This document shows, piece after piece, positions 26,514 through 40,060 of a stretch of 64,000 bases of DNA. Within the stretch, counting starts at the first letter, position 1. Every line of letters starts with the position of its first letter. The stretch is taken from contig JAXDDX010000002.1 in NCBI GenBank assembly GCA_034670405.1, positions 2,264,001 to 2,328,000 on the forward strand. Reading direction: 5' to 3'. Under the pieces are notes generated by a model. That model was not told the origin of the DNA. It searched no databases and worked only from the letters and a program-made list of their open reading frames with translations. The translations under genes and the position numbers were made by a program. This stretch comes from Hoplostethus atlanticus (Eukaryota > Chordata > Actinopteri > Trachichthyiformes > Trachichthyidae).

Positions 26514-27971
26514 TCACTGTCTCCTCATTGTTAAATAGGCAGCTCTGAGAATACTGTAGCCTTGTGTCAGACACCTTCAATCTGCTGTAAGCAAATCAAA
26601 TGTAAACGTCAAATTGTTCCAAACATATGGTAATGCAGAAAAAACCTCATGTGTGAGGGGAAAAAAAACCCAAATAGAAAATAAACATTACAAAAACTGT
26701 GAAATCTTGAACAAAGGGGGTTGAATCCTGAGCAGCTGGCATGGAATGAACTCTTCTGGAGAGGGAATGCCAGTTTCAGAGCGCCCCGAGCATCGATTTG
26801 GAGCCAAGGCAGTAAACAGCTTTTATCAGCAATAATGATGGCATAATCCCAGCTAAAGAGGAAAGTAGCATATGGTGCAAAGCTTACAACTGCAATCCCA
26901 ACAAAGTAGGGGGGATTTTCATCACTGTGTCCACTTGAAAGATACTATGCCAATTCATTTTTTCTCCTTTCAAGGATGATAATCTACACAGTGCAATTAA
27001 CATAACTTGTGAAAGCTTCAGAGAGGGGTTTGTCATCTGTTGACTGTAGCCCAATGCAATTTACAGAGCTAAAAAAAGCACTGTAACCACTATAATCTTA
27101 TGTTATTACAGTGCATACAATAGGTTTTACAAGGAGACTACTCATGTCCTACAAGCTACCAGGAAGTCTCTGTGATTGTGCACTTACGGTCAACCATATA
27201 CCTATGAAGGATGGGCATCCCACTTCCCTAGCAGCAAATTAAGATGAATTTCAATCAGGCCATATAGCTGCCACCTACTCTGAAGTCAAACATTCTGCCC
27301 TGCAATATCTATATTTCAGTTGTCAGTTTTATAGTATCCTCCTTCATTAAACCTATCAAGTTTTCCTTTTGATCAGACAACCAAGGCCAGAAGACAGATC
27401 TTTTCCAGGAACAGTGTAACGCTGCCAAGTAGCACTCTAGACTGACTTCAACCTCTGCCATTGATTTTCCTCCAAGCTGCGACCATTCATTGTTTGTGAC
27501 ATTCTCCTGTCGGCTCTTTAACACCCTTCAACCAAATCAATTTCATATTTTTGTCAATGCCTTGCAACTGGATGAGCCAGATGGAAAGGGACGTCACATG
27601 ATTTAGGATGTCGATTTTCTGGCAACAGTTTTATCTGCAGTTTTCACAAGACTTAGAAAGCTGGCACAATGTGTTCATTTAAGGACATATAATGGAGAGG
27701 AAGAAAAGCTGTCGTGCATTACAGTCTACAAAAAGCCACTTCCACATTCAAACAAATGTTTAGCCATAATCAAAGTTCAGCTTGGGGGAACATTTGCGGA
27801 GCATGAAAGACTTGAAAGACACTGATAACATTCAAGTATGAAACTCATTTCCTTGGCTGCTTCAGTAGCATCTAAATTCTGTATGAAAATGTGTCGTGGG
27901 ATGGATTTGTAGTTATTGTTCAAAATTGTCATAGTTATAGTCAAGTAAATATAAGCAAATAGGATTTATTT

Positions 27972-28068
27972 AAAAAAAAAAAAAGATTTGTGAAACTGAT
28001 TAGAATCAGTTTTGATCCTGTTCAGTCAACCTATTTTTCAGAAAACTTTCACAAATCCTTTTTTTTTA
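27972..28068. repeat. Inverted repeat with poly-A/poly-T arms
   Basis: A poly-A run followed by GATTTGTGAAA (27985-27995) is mirrored by TTTCACAAATC (28047-28057) followed by poly-T. A smaller palindrome, ACTGATT/AATCAGT, lies inside at about 27995-28010. It could be a worn foldback element; no target duplication was identified. Confidence 0.5.
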
Positions 28069-29871
28069 ATTTTTCAAGTTGATTTGTCTACAGCACGCAT
28101 GATTTTAGTTATTTGTTAACAGGTAGTATGCACGTTCATAATTTTCTGACTCACGCTGTAACATACCATACAGTAAACACAACAGTTGGACAGCAAAACC
28201 TAAAAATTACATCAACAACCTCCTGTCAATTTCCCTATCAAAGTTGCTGGTAGATGAACTGTCAGTGTTGGCGGAGGACCAAACATGTTGCTACTGATGA
28301 TGTCTTTTTTTGTTAATTGTCAAAATGCAAAAAGCTATTTACAAGAAGCAGTAATATAGTCATGATCGTGTCACAAGGAAACCAACCAGCGCACCACTTC
28401 TTTCTTCAATTCTAACAAATGATTGAGTTTATTCTTCGTCACTCCATAAGCCTAGTATACCATATGGGTTTGCCCTCTATTATAGTCTCAATATCACGCA
28501 CTAACAATGACAACAATAATAGCAACAGTGACCTTGACTTCCCGTCTGGACTCTAAGAATAATATTTGATAGCAATATTAAGTGCAACAGTAATGAGATG
28601 AATATTCCCTATTTAGTGTGGACAGCTTTAGGACAAATTCTGAAGGGAGCGCTGCCTGCTGCAGCTACATGCTGGTCACTCTTAGTTGTCAAGGCTGATT
28701 TATTGCCTCCTAGCTGTTCAATTTCACATTTTGTCCTCGTCATATCCCCGACTCATGATCATTCTGCACTGACCCTTGTAGGGCAGGCAGGGAATATTGA
28801 TAAAACAATTATCTGCTTGCCATTCATTTGATTTTCCATTTCAATTACGGATTGGAGGAGGCAAAAAGAAAAGATTGCAGCATTGATTTTTCCCCTACCT
28901 TACAACAGGAAGGAGGCAGGCTTTGATGGGATGCTTTGGTGACATGGAATAGGGGCGAGAGAAGTGCTCACTAGCTTTAGGCGCCCTGCATCTCTTTTTC
29001 TCTTGCTGTTGTAAAGGCTTCGCTTCATGGTCTTTGAATTAAGTACATTTTACTATGGGAAAGTAATGGTACTTTTAAATGTAACAAGATGGCAATAATA
29101 AAGATATACAGGGTGTGTATTCCCCCTTCCCTATTTCATACCAGACACATACATCTAGACTGAGCACAGATTTGATTGTTTGAATGGTTATTATGTGATT
29201 CTTTATATGTGATGAGTGTAATAGACTGGGCTATGGGGGACCGGCGTGTTCACACTGCTGCTGACCTGAGGTAAATATGTGCCTCGTGCTCTGGAGGCCA
29301 AAGGACCAAGAGGTCATAGCAGTTTGTCAGTGACACCATCCCATTCTCCCCCTTTCTGATGGTCTGCCACTGTCTATTTGTCACTCTAAAATGACAACAG
29401 AGTTGCATCATACTTGTTTTATCCCGAAGCACTGACACAATCCACCACCTCTACATTACAGGACTCTGATGGAAAACACAGCGTGGGGACGATTCAAAGA
29501 AATATATTGGCCGATCGCTGTTGAAACAGAAAATATGACAATTGGAAACAAACATATAAAATAGAGTAACAGATGAAATGGGTGGAACGTGAGTGTTAAA
29601 TGCTGACCTTCTTTAAAGCTAGCCTTGTCAAATGAATCAATTACCACATAAAGTAAATAGATTCTTCTGTAAATGATTTGGAACATTGGTAATGGGTTAA
29701 GACCTAATGGGAATCCTGGTAAAATAGCCTTTGGGGAGCCTGGGAAAATCTGCCTCAGTGAAGTGGCCGGCTCTTGGCCAAAAACCCTGTGTAGAGGGGG
29801 AAGGGGAGGGGAGGGGAAGCACAGACTTCACAGAGATGGCAGGAGAGTAGGAGCCAAAGACTGGAGAACAG

Positions 29872-29874
<3 letters not shown>

Positions 29875-29916
<42 letters not shown>
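29875..29916. repeat. (GA)21 microsatellite
   Basis: Twenty-one GA units, with a G-rich GGGGA-type stretch about 60 bp before it at 29798-29817. Confidence 0.97.
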
Positions 29917-29923
<7 letters not shown>

Positions 29924-30762
29924 CGAACTCTCAAGGAATCTTCACCCATGGATGAGGTTAAGTTCCAGTGTTGGGCATAATCGCGTAAAAATGCTGAAGA
30001 CTTGAAAGGGCTGATGATAATGCTATTGCTGTCCAGTGATCCAGCACGGTCACAGGCAGCAGCAGCAAGGCACAGGCGCTGTAGCACCTCCCTATACCGC
30101 AGTCCGCTTCGATGCACACAGTGGCTCCCAGGGGATTTCACATGGCTGACCTTAAGTAAGTTTGGCTTTGATCAAAGTTTAGCGTTAGCATGATTGGGCT
30201 GCTTGCTACAGATCAGGGGGATCAGGGAGGACTTGGGCTAGGAGGTCCTGGCAAAGACCCCTTCCCAAAGCTCTATAGTGCACCCTTCCAACACAGGATT
30301 ATGTTGGGCAATTAAGGTAATGAACTGGCTAACGTAACAGCGCATAATGATGCTTTTTATCCCCACTCTCTGAGGAGCCTCTCCTACTTCCTCTGGCATA
30401 TCTACCTCTCTATCACCTCCAAAAAAAAAATGTTACACTTGCATTAGGAGTATCCACGTTTTCCATCTTGAAAGGTAATGTTAAATCGAGGCCAAGACTA
30501 TCCCGGGTTGTCGGTGTCCTCCCTTCTAACGCAGGAAATGATATCACAAGTAATTCAAGACAAAAAGAAAACACTGTTGGACATGTCTGTGTGTAAAACA
30601 ACACTTCCTCCCAGACAGTGTTCAACAGCAGGGGAGGAACACTGCAGCCCTTGTTCAGAGTTCAGCCAACAAGGAGAGGCCAAGAAAAGTGTGCATGGGC
30701 TATAGGCTGGAGAAATAGACAGGAGAGGAAGAGGAGAGAGGAAGTGGCACAACAGTGCACGA

Positions 30763-30800
30763 CATGTATGTATGTGTGTGTGTGTGTGTGTATGTGCATG
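30763..30800. repeat. Imperfect TG/TATG microsatellite
   Basis: TATG units passing into TG units. Confidence 0.9.
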
Positions 30801-31163
30801 CACGTATGCAATTCCTCGCGCTTGCGTACGTTCGAGTGAGCGATGGGGCCTTGTGTCCATCTGTGTGCCAGTGAAAGCCGGTGCTCTAGTTCCCCCGTGC
30901 AACCTCCCACCCCATCAGTGCACGACTTGTCTGCCTGCTCCCTTTTCATTTGAACACATTTTCTAGCCAAAAATTTCACTTCAATCTCACCTCATCTCTC
31001 CATACTACATTAACCCCTGGCAATTGCCTTCCAAATGACCCCATTAAGCTGTAATTGCCTCAGCAGGCCTGCTCCCTCGCTTGTAATTCTGTGCAGCGAA
31101 CCCACCAGACGTTCCCCCGGCATTGTTTCATGTTCTGGCTCCCATCAGCCAGTTCAGACGCTG

Positions 31164-31218
31164 ACCCCCCCCCCCCCACCCCCCACCCCCACCCCAACCC
31201 CACCGCCGCCCACCCTCC
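31164..31218 (+). repeat. C-rich low-complexity tract
   Basis: A run of 13 C followed by CCCCCCA and CCCCA units, which is a G-rich quadruplex-prone tract on the pbx3 sense strand. Confidence 0.8.
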
Positions 31219-31913
31219 CATCGTGGCCGGAGCTCACCACTAGTAGTGCCACTGACAGACTCTCCTCATCTCCACAGTGAGCTCACACAGGAGGCGCCAT
31301 GCCCTCACTTCCTCCTAGACAGTCACAATCACTGTCAATTACGCAACCCTAACAAAAGAAAATAAACCTCAACGTGGCATTTTATTATCTCTTTCTAATG
31401 CATTTAATTCATAAATGTAACACACCCACAACTTGTGTGCACTATGCCGTTATCTGTATAACTAATGATGAAGATTACCAACAATATTGGATATTTTCAT
31501 TTGCTGTTCATAATTTCACTTCAAGTGTCAATTAAGGAATTAATTGTGGCATAATATTTGTATGTTGAACCATCATTTCTCCCTTCAGTTGTCATTAGAT
31601 TGCTGTTGGGTGCCGAGAGTGCAGCTGGCGATGACACCCGGCGTGGCACCTCCCCAACACTACCTCACCTTTCCTGTTCCCACTAGGGAGCTGATGTCAA
31701 GACTGCTCAACTTTTTGACGAAGGCCTCCATGGATAACTAACGTGCAAATGCGGATAGGTGGGGAAAGCGATCCTGACAGTGATGTATTGCAACTAGTTG
31801 CAGGTGTCAAAGAGAAGATGCTTTGCCAGCCCTCGGTGTGCATGTACTGTATGTATGCATGCACACGTCTGTTCCTGTGTATGTTTGCCTGAGCGTGTGT
31901 GTCCTTGTGCATG

Positions 31914-31917
<4 letters not shown>

Positions 31918-31950
<33 letters not shown>
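31918..31950. repeat. (TG)16 microsatellite
   Basis: Uninterrupted TG units within a wider TG-rich stretch from about 31875. Confidence 0.95.
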
Positions 31951-31952
<2 letters not shown>

Positions 31953-32984
31953 AATGCATACTGTATGTGTGAGACTGTAAGCCGTTGTACATGTGAGTTG
32001 GTGTGGGGGTACTCGAACTAATAATCCATTCAACGCTCCCTCCCTCTCAAGTAGCACATCCTCCCTGCCTCCCATAACAGATCGGTTAGCCCATAAACGC
32101 CCTCCTCTGCCACAGCCTCACCCTCTGTCTGCTTTTCAACCCTATAGCATCATCACGTTGACGCCGTCTTCAGCACCCTCCACAACAAGGTATCGACAAA
32201 ATCTATTGCAATGGTTGCAAATAATTTTATTTCCCCTTTCACATTGGAGCGATTTCCTATGATTTGCCACGTGGATCCTGAATTAATTCTAAACCTGGGA
32301 CACGCAAGTATTTTCTAAACACACAAACCTTCAAAAATGCTTTAGATCATTTCATTCTCTCGTTGGCCGTTTATTTAAATTCATTCTTTTTCCTAAGCAA
32401 ATGTTCCCAGGAATATCAAGGTGTTTTTGTTGCAAAGCTTTAACTGATCCGGGGGGATTTGCTTCCAACAGCCTGTCTCTCCCTCGCCTTTCAACACAAA
32501 ACTCTGCGCTCCAATCAAAATGAACCACCAGGGACCCCCCCTCCCCTCCCCCCTGAGCTACGCCTGCTCCGAGTGCTGTGATAGCAGCCTCTCTGCCATT
32601 GATCGCAGAGTTTAGCACGGAGCATGCATGCCACTGTTAGCAGAAAACAAAGACCTCTCTCCCTTTAATAGTGGCGCGCGCCGTTAATGCAGTTAACATC
32701 TTCTATGTTTCCCTCTCCCCTGAAGAATGAATGAAAGAAAGCAGATAGCAATTAAAAAGGTTAACTAGGGTCCACGTCTAGTCACAACTCATCTTTTTCA
32801 CACAAATCTTTTTACCTCATAAACAGATTGATATCTTCGCGGCGCACATTCACTTGCCACGAGTGATAAAAACACACATTCATGTCTTACTTATAATTGT
32901 GTTCCATGTTGCAAATCTAATTGTAGACATTGAATTCAAAAGGAAACACAGCTTTATTGATCCAGCTAACACAGACCAGGAGGA

Positions 32985-33420
32985 TCTCATGAATTAGGAA
33001 TGAGATAAATCACCATTAACCCCAGAGAACCCAGCTTGTGGTCGACCACTGACATGCCGCACTGATCATTTTTTTTATAAACTGGATAATTCTTCCTGGC
33101 AACGTATAAATACAAGCCTTCAATAAATACAGTATGTGTCCGTTTATTTAATCAAAGGCTGATTTACTTATGACAGAGAATAAATTCCACTATTTTCTGT
33201 GAGCCTCTATAAAATTGCCATCATTTTTAATTAATTCTTAATTAAAATATATTACACCACAGCTTCGACCCATCTCTCTTGATATTCTAACATAATCAAT
33301 TCAGAACCATTTACATATCATTAATTAAAAGCTTTCCTCTCTCATCCTTAAAATCATAATGAGGGCCTATTCCTCATTAGCAACCTATAAGGGAGAAAAT
33401 AACAATACAGTAGAGAATGG
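32985..33420. promoter_or_regulatory. AT-rich candidate conserved block in intron 2
   Basis: Contains TTTAATTAATTC and CTTAATTAAAATAT around 33227-33250 and ATTAATTAAAAGC near 33320, plus ATAATCAAT and TAAAATCATAAT. It is complex rather than tandem AT. Candidate homeodomain-bound element on motif content only. Confidence 0.25.
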
Positions 33421-34347
33421 ATGGCGCATTCCACAGTGAGTCCTTTGTCTCTCATTTTATGAAATGCATTTTTTTTCCCTGCTTCTCAATTGGATTTAAG
33501 CAGTATTGAGCCAATTTTGCAGACTCATTGAATATAAGCGAGGCAACACCTCTTAATAATTTGACTTTTAAGTAAAACAAAACTCAGGTCCAGTCGTTAT
33601 CGTCGGTCTGATCTGACCACGCGTTGAATTATATTCAAACTGCAAAGAACTGTGCATGAAAAAAGTGCAATCCATCATTATAGATTTTTTTTTCTAGCAG
33701 TGCAATGTAAAGAAAAAAAAATGTGATCAATTAAAATGTTTCAAAATATGATAAATGCTAATTACATCATACACACACACATTTGATAGTTTAATATGTT
33801 GAGTATGAATAAACAACTGTCCTAACCTGGTCTTTGTTTACTATGAGCATGCTAACAGCGGTTTGCTCTGTGCAATGAACAATTCTGCACGTGCATAACG
33901 CAAATTCAGTACTTGTTGATATGCCATCAGACTGCATAATAAAATTTCACTGCAAATTGTAAATGGAGCTGTGCAAGAGGAGACCCTAAGTGCCCTTATT
34001 ATTCAGACTTTAAAAAAGCCCCCACGTTCATGCTATCTTTCTATCTTGAGCTCTCTCTTAAAGAAGAGTAATAATATCAAGTAATGATAGGTATTGTTAT
34101 GCCGAGGATCAGGCATATCCTGATTTTTATCGCCCGTCTCTCACAGGTGCTCCGGCGTTACTTGTCAGGACTGCATGTCTGGGTCTTCCACATGTCAGAT
34201 AAAAATCGCTGCACTTGGTGTTTCGGCAGCCTGACAGCAATTTATTTGAATGTTTTGTCACACTGGTGTTGGTGCATTTTGTGTGGGCTGCTCACCGGAA
34301 TGGCAACAGCTCGTAGCTTCCTGACACTTGTGCACCAGGAAAATGCA

Positions 34348-34350
<3 letters not shown>

Positions 34351-34380
<30 letters not shown>
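34351..34380. repeat. (AC)15 microsatellite
   Basis: Fifteen AC units followed by ATATACGTG. Confidence 0.96.
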
Positions 34381-34386
<6 letters not shown>

Positions 34387-34952
34387 GTGTGCAAACTCAC
34401 ACATGCATACTGCATGTAGATACAGCACACTGCTTTAGGCAATTAAAACCTAAAGAAATAGGTAGAAGTATTTGTTCATCAATATTCCGCACCCTGAAAA
34501 CAGGTGAGACCACATCATTAGTGCTACACCCCTGACAGAAAAATACATTTTAATTCGCACCTACGAGGCCATATACTCTACCCTAACATGAACACAAAAT
34601 AAAATGTCACACCTGTCTGTAAATGCTTTAAGACGCCGCTCCCGACGTGTATCCACAAATACATTTATGAAAAAAATAATCAAATCTTTTACTTATTAAA
34701 CAACAAATACCTCAGTGTTAGTAAATAACAGTCACGCTGCACGGCGCCGCACGTTAAATAAAAAAAACCTTAACACAATCTCGGGATTCTTTGAGCTGAC
34801 ATGGAATACTGAGGAAGTTAATGAAATCCTCTCAAAGACAGGAACTCTATTTTTACACCATGATAATTAAAGTACGGCAGTTATAATTTACAGCCCTCGC
34901 TTAATTGCATAGGAAAAGTAAAATGAGAAAGGTCTATGAGAGGAGATTAAAT

Positions 34953-34994
34953 ATGTGTGTGTGTGCGCGCGCTTTCGTGCGTGTGTGTGTGTGT
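34953..34994. repeat. TG/GC alternating repeat
   Basis: TG units, GCGCGCGC, a short interruption, then more GT units. Z-DNA-prone composition. Confidence 0.9.
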
Positions 34995-35512
34995 TTATTC
35001 ACTCAAGAAGAATGAATGAAAAAGGGATTCCTATGCATCTAAACAACTGGCTTGTATCTTTTAGCATCATGGGATGTATCAAAGATCAGGTAATGAAATA
35101 TGCACTGTCCTATTTTTCCTGCTACCAGGGCCTTTGACAAATCGAGTACAATCCAAAATCTCCATAAATCACTATTAAAGACAAGTATATCATCACCAGC
35201 ACATATATCTTCCCCAGCCTGACCTGCAGACTAATGAGAAAAGGCCCAGACTATCTTGTCTGATTAATTAATTCAAAATGTCGGCTGTTATTCAAATGTG
35301 AGGCTGGTGTTATTTGAATAACACTTGACAGCAACGCCTGAAGAAATAATTTCTGGTTTGTGAGGCTGCCGCGGCATTACTGATGATGGCTCATGGAAAT
35401 GTTCGAAGCCGAGGACTCCTTTTTCCCCCCCACCCTGTTCGCCGGTCCTCTCGCTCTCCCTCCCCTCACCTTCTCAGTCATGATAGCTCCAAGAAGTATT
35501 TCATTACTTCAA

Positions 35513-35526
35513 CCCCCCCCCCCCCC
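35513..35526. repeat. Poly-C run (14)
   Basis: Fourteen C in a row. Confidence 0.95.
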
Positions 35527-35785
35527 TTCACAATTATGGCTCTTACCAGTTTTTTCCACTGTCTGCCCTTTTCTCTTGTGTTTGTATTCCCTCCCACAGC
35601 CAAGCCCAGATCTACAGGGCAGTGCTTTGGCTCCGCGAGAGACATGCTGGCAAAGAGGAAGGTCATGGTTTTTACAACTGCAGCTCCCCAATGCTGACAG
35701 CCACTGCTGCCAAAGTGACACACTCTGTTTGGCTTTCCCACGTTCATAGAGCTCTGCAGCACTTTGTCTTTATCATGGGCCACGC

Positions 35786-35791
35786 CACACA

Positions 35792-35825
<34 letters not shown>
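35786..35825. repeat. CA microsatellite
   Basis: CA units with one CCC interruption. Confidence 0.95.
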
Positions 35826-35826
<1 letters not shown>

Positions 35827-35968
35827 CAGCTACAACGCCACATTTCCCGGCAATGTGCAACGAAATATTCACATGATCACAAATAATCACAACAGACAGA
35901 ATTGGGAAAAATATCCCGTTCTATGGTGCATTTTCTTGTTCTTTCTCACAAAAACCGATGGATTGGGA

Positions 35969-35982
35969 GGGGGGGGGGGGGG
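35969..35982. repeat. Poly-G run (14)
   Basis: Fourteen G in a row, about 450 bp from the poly-C run at 35513. Confidence 0.95.
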
Positions 35983-36252
35983 TTTAGGGATAAAAAGGAT
36001 GGAGAAAGAAAACCATGAGCGTACATGCTAGGGCCTAGGGGTAGTGCACACCCCTCTATCGCTTCCTTCATCAAGCATGGATTCTAATCAGGGCTGGGGA
36101 GATATAAGACGCTCAGTCATTAAATAAATTAACTCTGCCACTCCATGCTCTCCTTCAGCACCCGCGAGAGACCCCGGCGTGCTCTGCATACTTACAGGAG
36201 GCGCCAAGCATCATGCACCTCACCTTCACACCACAACCTAGCAGGCCTGCTG

Positions 36253-36277
36253 ACACACACACACACACACACACACA
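36253..36277. repeat. (AC)12 microsatellite
   Basis: Twelve AC units. Confidence 0.95.
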
Positions 36278-37599
36278 GGTTAAGAACTATTCTTCATTAT
36301 TTAGAGAAGGAGTGGGACCACGCCTTCTGTCCTCACCAACTGAAGCCTTTCACTTTGCATAATTGTATTAAAAGACCAGAACAACCCTCGGGGACACTTT
36401 CTGTGAAGAATACTGGTAAGTCCGACACTTGGGGCGCATGCGTCAAACATCTAGGGACACACGGGGGATAAATAATCTCTGAAGACCAACGGCTGATTCA
36501 CTGGCTTTGCGAGACAGTGCAGACACGAGTTTTTTGAGGATTTGTGCAGTGCGCTGCCATTCATCAAGAGGAAGCAAGTGCAGTGACGAACAGTAAGAGA
36601 GCTCAGCTCGGATCACTGACACAAACAATCAAAGCTGACACCGTCTTCGTATAGCACCTGCCACTCGGAGAACACAAATAGATCAATATGAGGGGGAACT
36701 CATTCACTGTTTAAAACTCATATCTTTGCACCCACATCATCTTCCAGGGCGTTGTGGTGTAAAAAGTGCATGCTTAATACGTATCAATCATTCTGACAGA
36801 GGAAATGCTTATTTGAGAAGCCAACGTGAGGCAAACACACTGTGTCAGCAGAATGTCCGTTGTCAAAACTTGCCATTTGAATTTTCACTGCACTGTTCAC
36901 AGACAAATGTCCTTAGAAATCCCTTACATGGCAATCTATATCATTTTAATGCATGCTTTAATTCTCAATTACTTAGAAAGGAAGTACCTGGGAAGGTAGA
37001 AAGCACATTAGAGAAAGTAAGAAATGAACAGAAGGGTCTGGGGATCTCTCTGGCAGACACAATTAAATATTCATGTGTCTCCTCCTAGGACACAACAGAT
37101 ACAGATCATTATCATGGCAACAGCACACCACCATTTTGTTCACACATTTGCCTCTGAATCACTGTTTAGAAGCTCCATAAGAAAAGGAGGCAGAGCAGCA
37201 GTATTAACCCCATCATTAAAGTTGTAACTGCTTCATTCACTCAAATCCATCATTGCAAAATAATCTTGAGAGTGTCAAATGGAAACACGGTTTGAATTCC
37301 TGCTGTGATCTTCAGACTATAAAACATTACAATTAAACCTATTTTCCGACTAGTCTGTGAATGTGTGTCTCCTTGAATACTCCCGGCCACGCCACGCCGG
37401 CTCACCACGTCGAATGTGAAATCGTTCCAAAAATGCATCGCGACTGCCACCATACCTTCCTGCCTCCTGCTCGGGGGGAAAAAAAGCGAGAGAAGAATAG
37501 CAGTAATGTACTCTGGATGACCTCCACTTTCTAAAGAGAAGAGAAACCAGCCTTTTTTTTTTTGCTTTTCAATCCCCATCAAAGAGGAGCAAAAGGAGG

Positions 37600-37960
37600 G
37601 ACAGCATTCCCCTGCTCGCCGTCATTAATCATCGCTTTCTGGGAGCAAGCGCATATTAATTTCTGTCATCCCAAACATCATTTGGTATTGTTATGGCACG
37701 GCTTAGTCCTCATTCACCAGCAGACGCTAGCCGTTCCTCCCGGTTGAGGGAAGACAGGGCCTGTGTGGCTGTGTTTCAGAGCAAGAGGCCTTTATCCCTG
37801 GGGCTCTGACACCAATTAAGCCATTTCACCGAGAGACGAAAACAGGGCCCGCCGCTCCACTGTAACATGAGCCAGCACCTAGTTGTTGGCCCCTCGCCAT
37901 CTTTCCATTACTTCAGACACAAAAATGAACTTCAAGGACTTGAGAAAATAAAAAGATGGT
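37600..37960. promoter_or_regulatory. Candidate conserved non-coding block in intron 2
   Basis: Repeat-free sequence with CATTAATCATCG, ATATTAATTTC and ACCAATTAAGCC cores and evenly mixed base composition. The texture resembles enhancer sequence; there is no coding signal. Confidence 0.22.
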
Positions 37961-38379
37961 ATATTATGATCATGGGTGTGCTCATGCAATACCAGCCGCT
38001 GACAAAATTATGAAAGGAGGGATTTCTGTCTTTGTGCGTTGTTCTCTGAGTACCAGCAGTGAATCTTCATCACTCAGTACAGTTTCTCTTTCTTTAGCAA
38101 CAATGGGGAGGTTGATTTAATTTTATTTATTTATTTTTTTATTTATAAAATTCCCAGTCAATATCTGACACAACATAATAGTATTATGCCACAATTGATA
38201 CTGAAGAAAGCTCAGCATGCTGTTGCTTTTTACGTTATTATTATTATTTTTTATAGTTGCCTTTTGGCAGGCAGCAGAGTGGAGCTTGTCTTAGGGCTAA
38301 AGCAGAATAATGCAAGGTTTGTTATGAATTAAATATTAGAAATCTTAACACAGCAGCCAATAAGAATTATTTGCCTTAT

Positions 38380-38440
38380 TAAAGCAGCAGAAGACGCTGA
38401 TTAAATTTTCATTGCATTGCAGTCTTTTTCCCATTTCTGC
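38380..38440. promoter_or_regulatory. Short AT-rich candidate element in intron 2
   Basis: Contains TTATTAAAG, GATTAAATTTTC and TTGCATTGCAG in complex sequence about 170 bp left of the TALE site at 38613. Weak call. Confidence 0.15.
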
Positions 38441-38612
38441 CTTCAATATATCATTCTAATGTATGAAACGTGGAACAATGGCATATGGAACAATGGGGAG
38501 AGGGGGGCTTAATTTCAAGCTTGCAAATGAGGAGAAGACGGCACAGATTCCTTTTTTCAAAAACAATGTTATGTAAAGAAAAGAAAGGTAACAGCAGCAT
38601 ATTGTTCTGTTT

Positions 38613-38622
38613 CTGTCAATCG
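38613..38622 (-). promoter_or_regulatory. TALE composite-type site in pbx3 intron 2
   Basis: The plus strand reads CTGTCAATCG, the reverse complement of CGATTGACAG, so it matches 9 of 10 bases of the PBX-MEIS/PREP composite site. It lies near an AT-rich block at 38380-38440. Confidence 0.33.
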
Positions 38623-39718
38623 GGACTGATAACAAGCCACATCCTGCCACTGATGTGTCAACATAATACGATTGATTAAAAAATGTGTTAATTTGCTAAC
38701 TTCTGCCTCAAATTCCAACATATCTATATGAACAGAAATCACATCACCTGTAGGAGTCACACACCCTGCTCCACACTACAATATGTCCTAAAATGAAGGC
38801 GTTTAACTGGCTGCAAACAGGTAATTAACAATAGTTCAAATGAAGAAAGGGTTAAATGAGCAAGCAAAAAAAAAAAGTGACAAAAACAGGATTACAGGAT
38901 TATTTTCAGTGTGCTTGCACTCAGAAATGATAGGTCATTTAGTTGTCCACGTGTAATGTGTACAGAGTAAATGAACATCATGGTATCTATTGTCCCTTGA
39001 GGAAAACTCTTCCCTGAAACACTAGAGCTAATGAAATAGGGGCCTATAAATAGCAGTATCATTACTGAGAGAGGACTTGCTTTGCACCAGTCTTTCTGTC
39101 TAACCCTTTTTACACTAATAAGAGTTCTATGGCGATGCACAGCTCGGCCATCTAATGACACAGTACTACAGCATTAAGACACCAGAACAGATGCAGATCA
39201 ACATTTGTGTTTATAAAAATCTCTCATGGTTCATTTTGTAGTTGTTTGAAACAGTAAAGTAAATACCATCCTGAATGGCGCTCTGCTACGTCATGAACAC
39301 CACTGATGAAAGGTACACTTCAATATAAATACACCTAACATGTAATACAGGTAAATACAAATACATATTTATTTATGATAATAATTACCACATGAAAAAA
39401 AAAGTGATTAAAGCATGACCACAGTCAGCCAGGGTAATTTAGTATTTCGCTACAGCGTGTTGCATATACACAGTGGCAGGTTGACGGCTTTGTAACTTTT
39501 TGTGCATGCTGACAAAATTACTGAGGCAGCACAAATTGAACTTATTTTGTAAACACATGTCAAATGAAAAGTATGAAATATTGAAAGGAGCCGTTGCTGG
39601 CGTTACCCCTTTTTTTCAGAACAGCGAAAACTCCACGACACACCGGTTGCTGCAATTCATGAGTTACGTTTTGAAAATGTGACAGAACCCACTGCAATGT
39701 GGTTCAAGTATCTCTGGC

Positions 39719-39731
39719 AGGTCAAAGGTCT
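39719..39731 (+). promoter_or_regulatory. DR1-type nuclear receptor site in intron 2
   Basis: AGGTCAAAGGTCT is a direct repeat of AGGTCA with one-base spacing and a single mismatch in the last base. This arrangement is used by HNF4, COUP-TF and RXR heterodimers. No supporting context could be tested. Confidence 0.3.
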
Positions 39732-40060
39732 CTTTCGAGAGTACGGCTCCAGTGATGCATTAAAAAAAAAAAAAATGCAAGACAACAAGTCACCTCATTC
39801 GTGTTTGTATGTACATCAAACATTTCTTAAAATAAACAAAAGGGCGGCCATCTATTTCTGCAAAGTGGTTTTCATTTCAACTAGCTTCTTCCTGGCTAGT
39901 CCAGGTAAGACAATATTTTACAGTCGGCGACAGAGAGAGAGAGAGATCACAATACCAGAAGAAAAAGGACTCACACTCCTACTGCTGCTGTGAACTCGTT
40001 TCAATCAATCCTTCCTTTTTGCATCCCAAGCAGCCTCTGCTGGCTGCCACCGCCTGAAGA

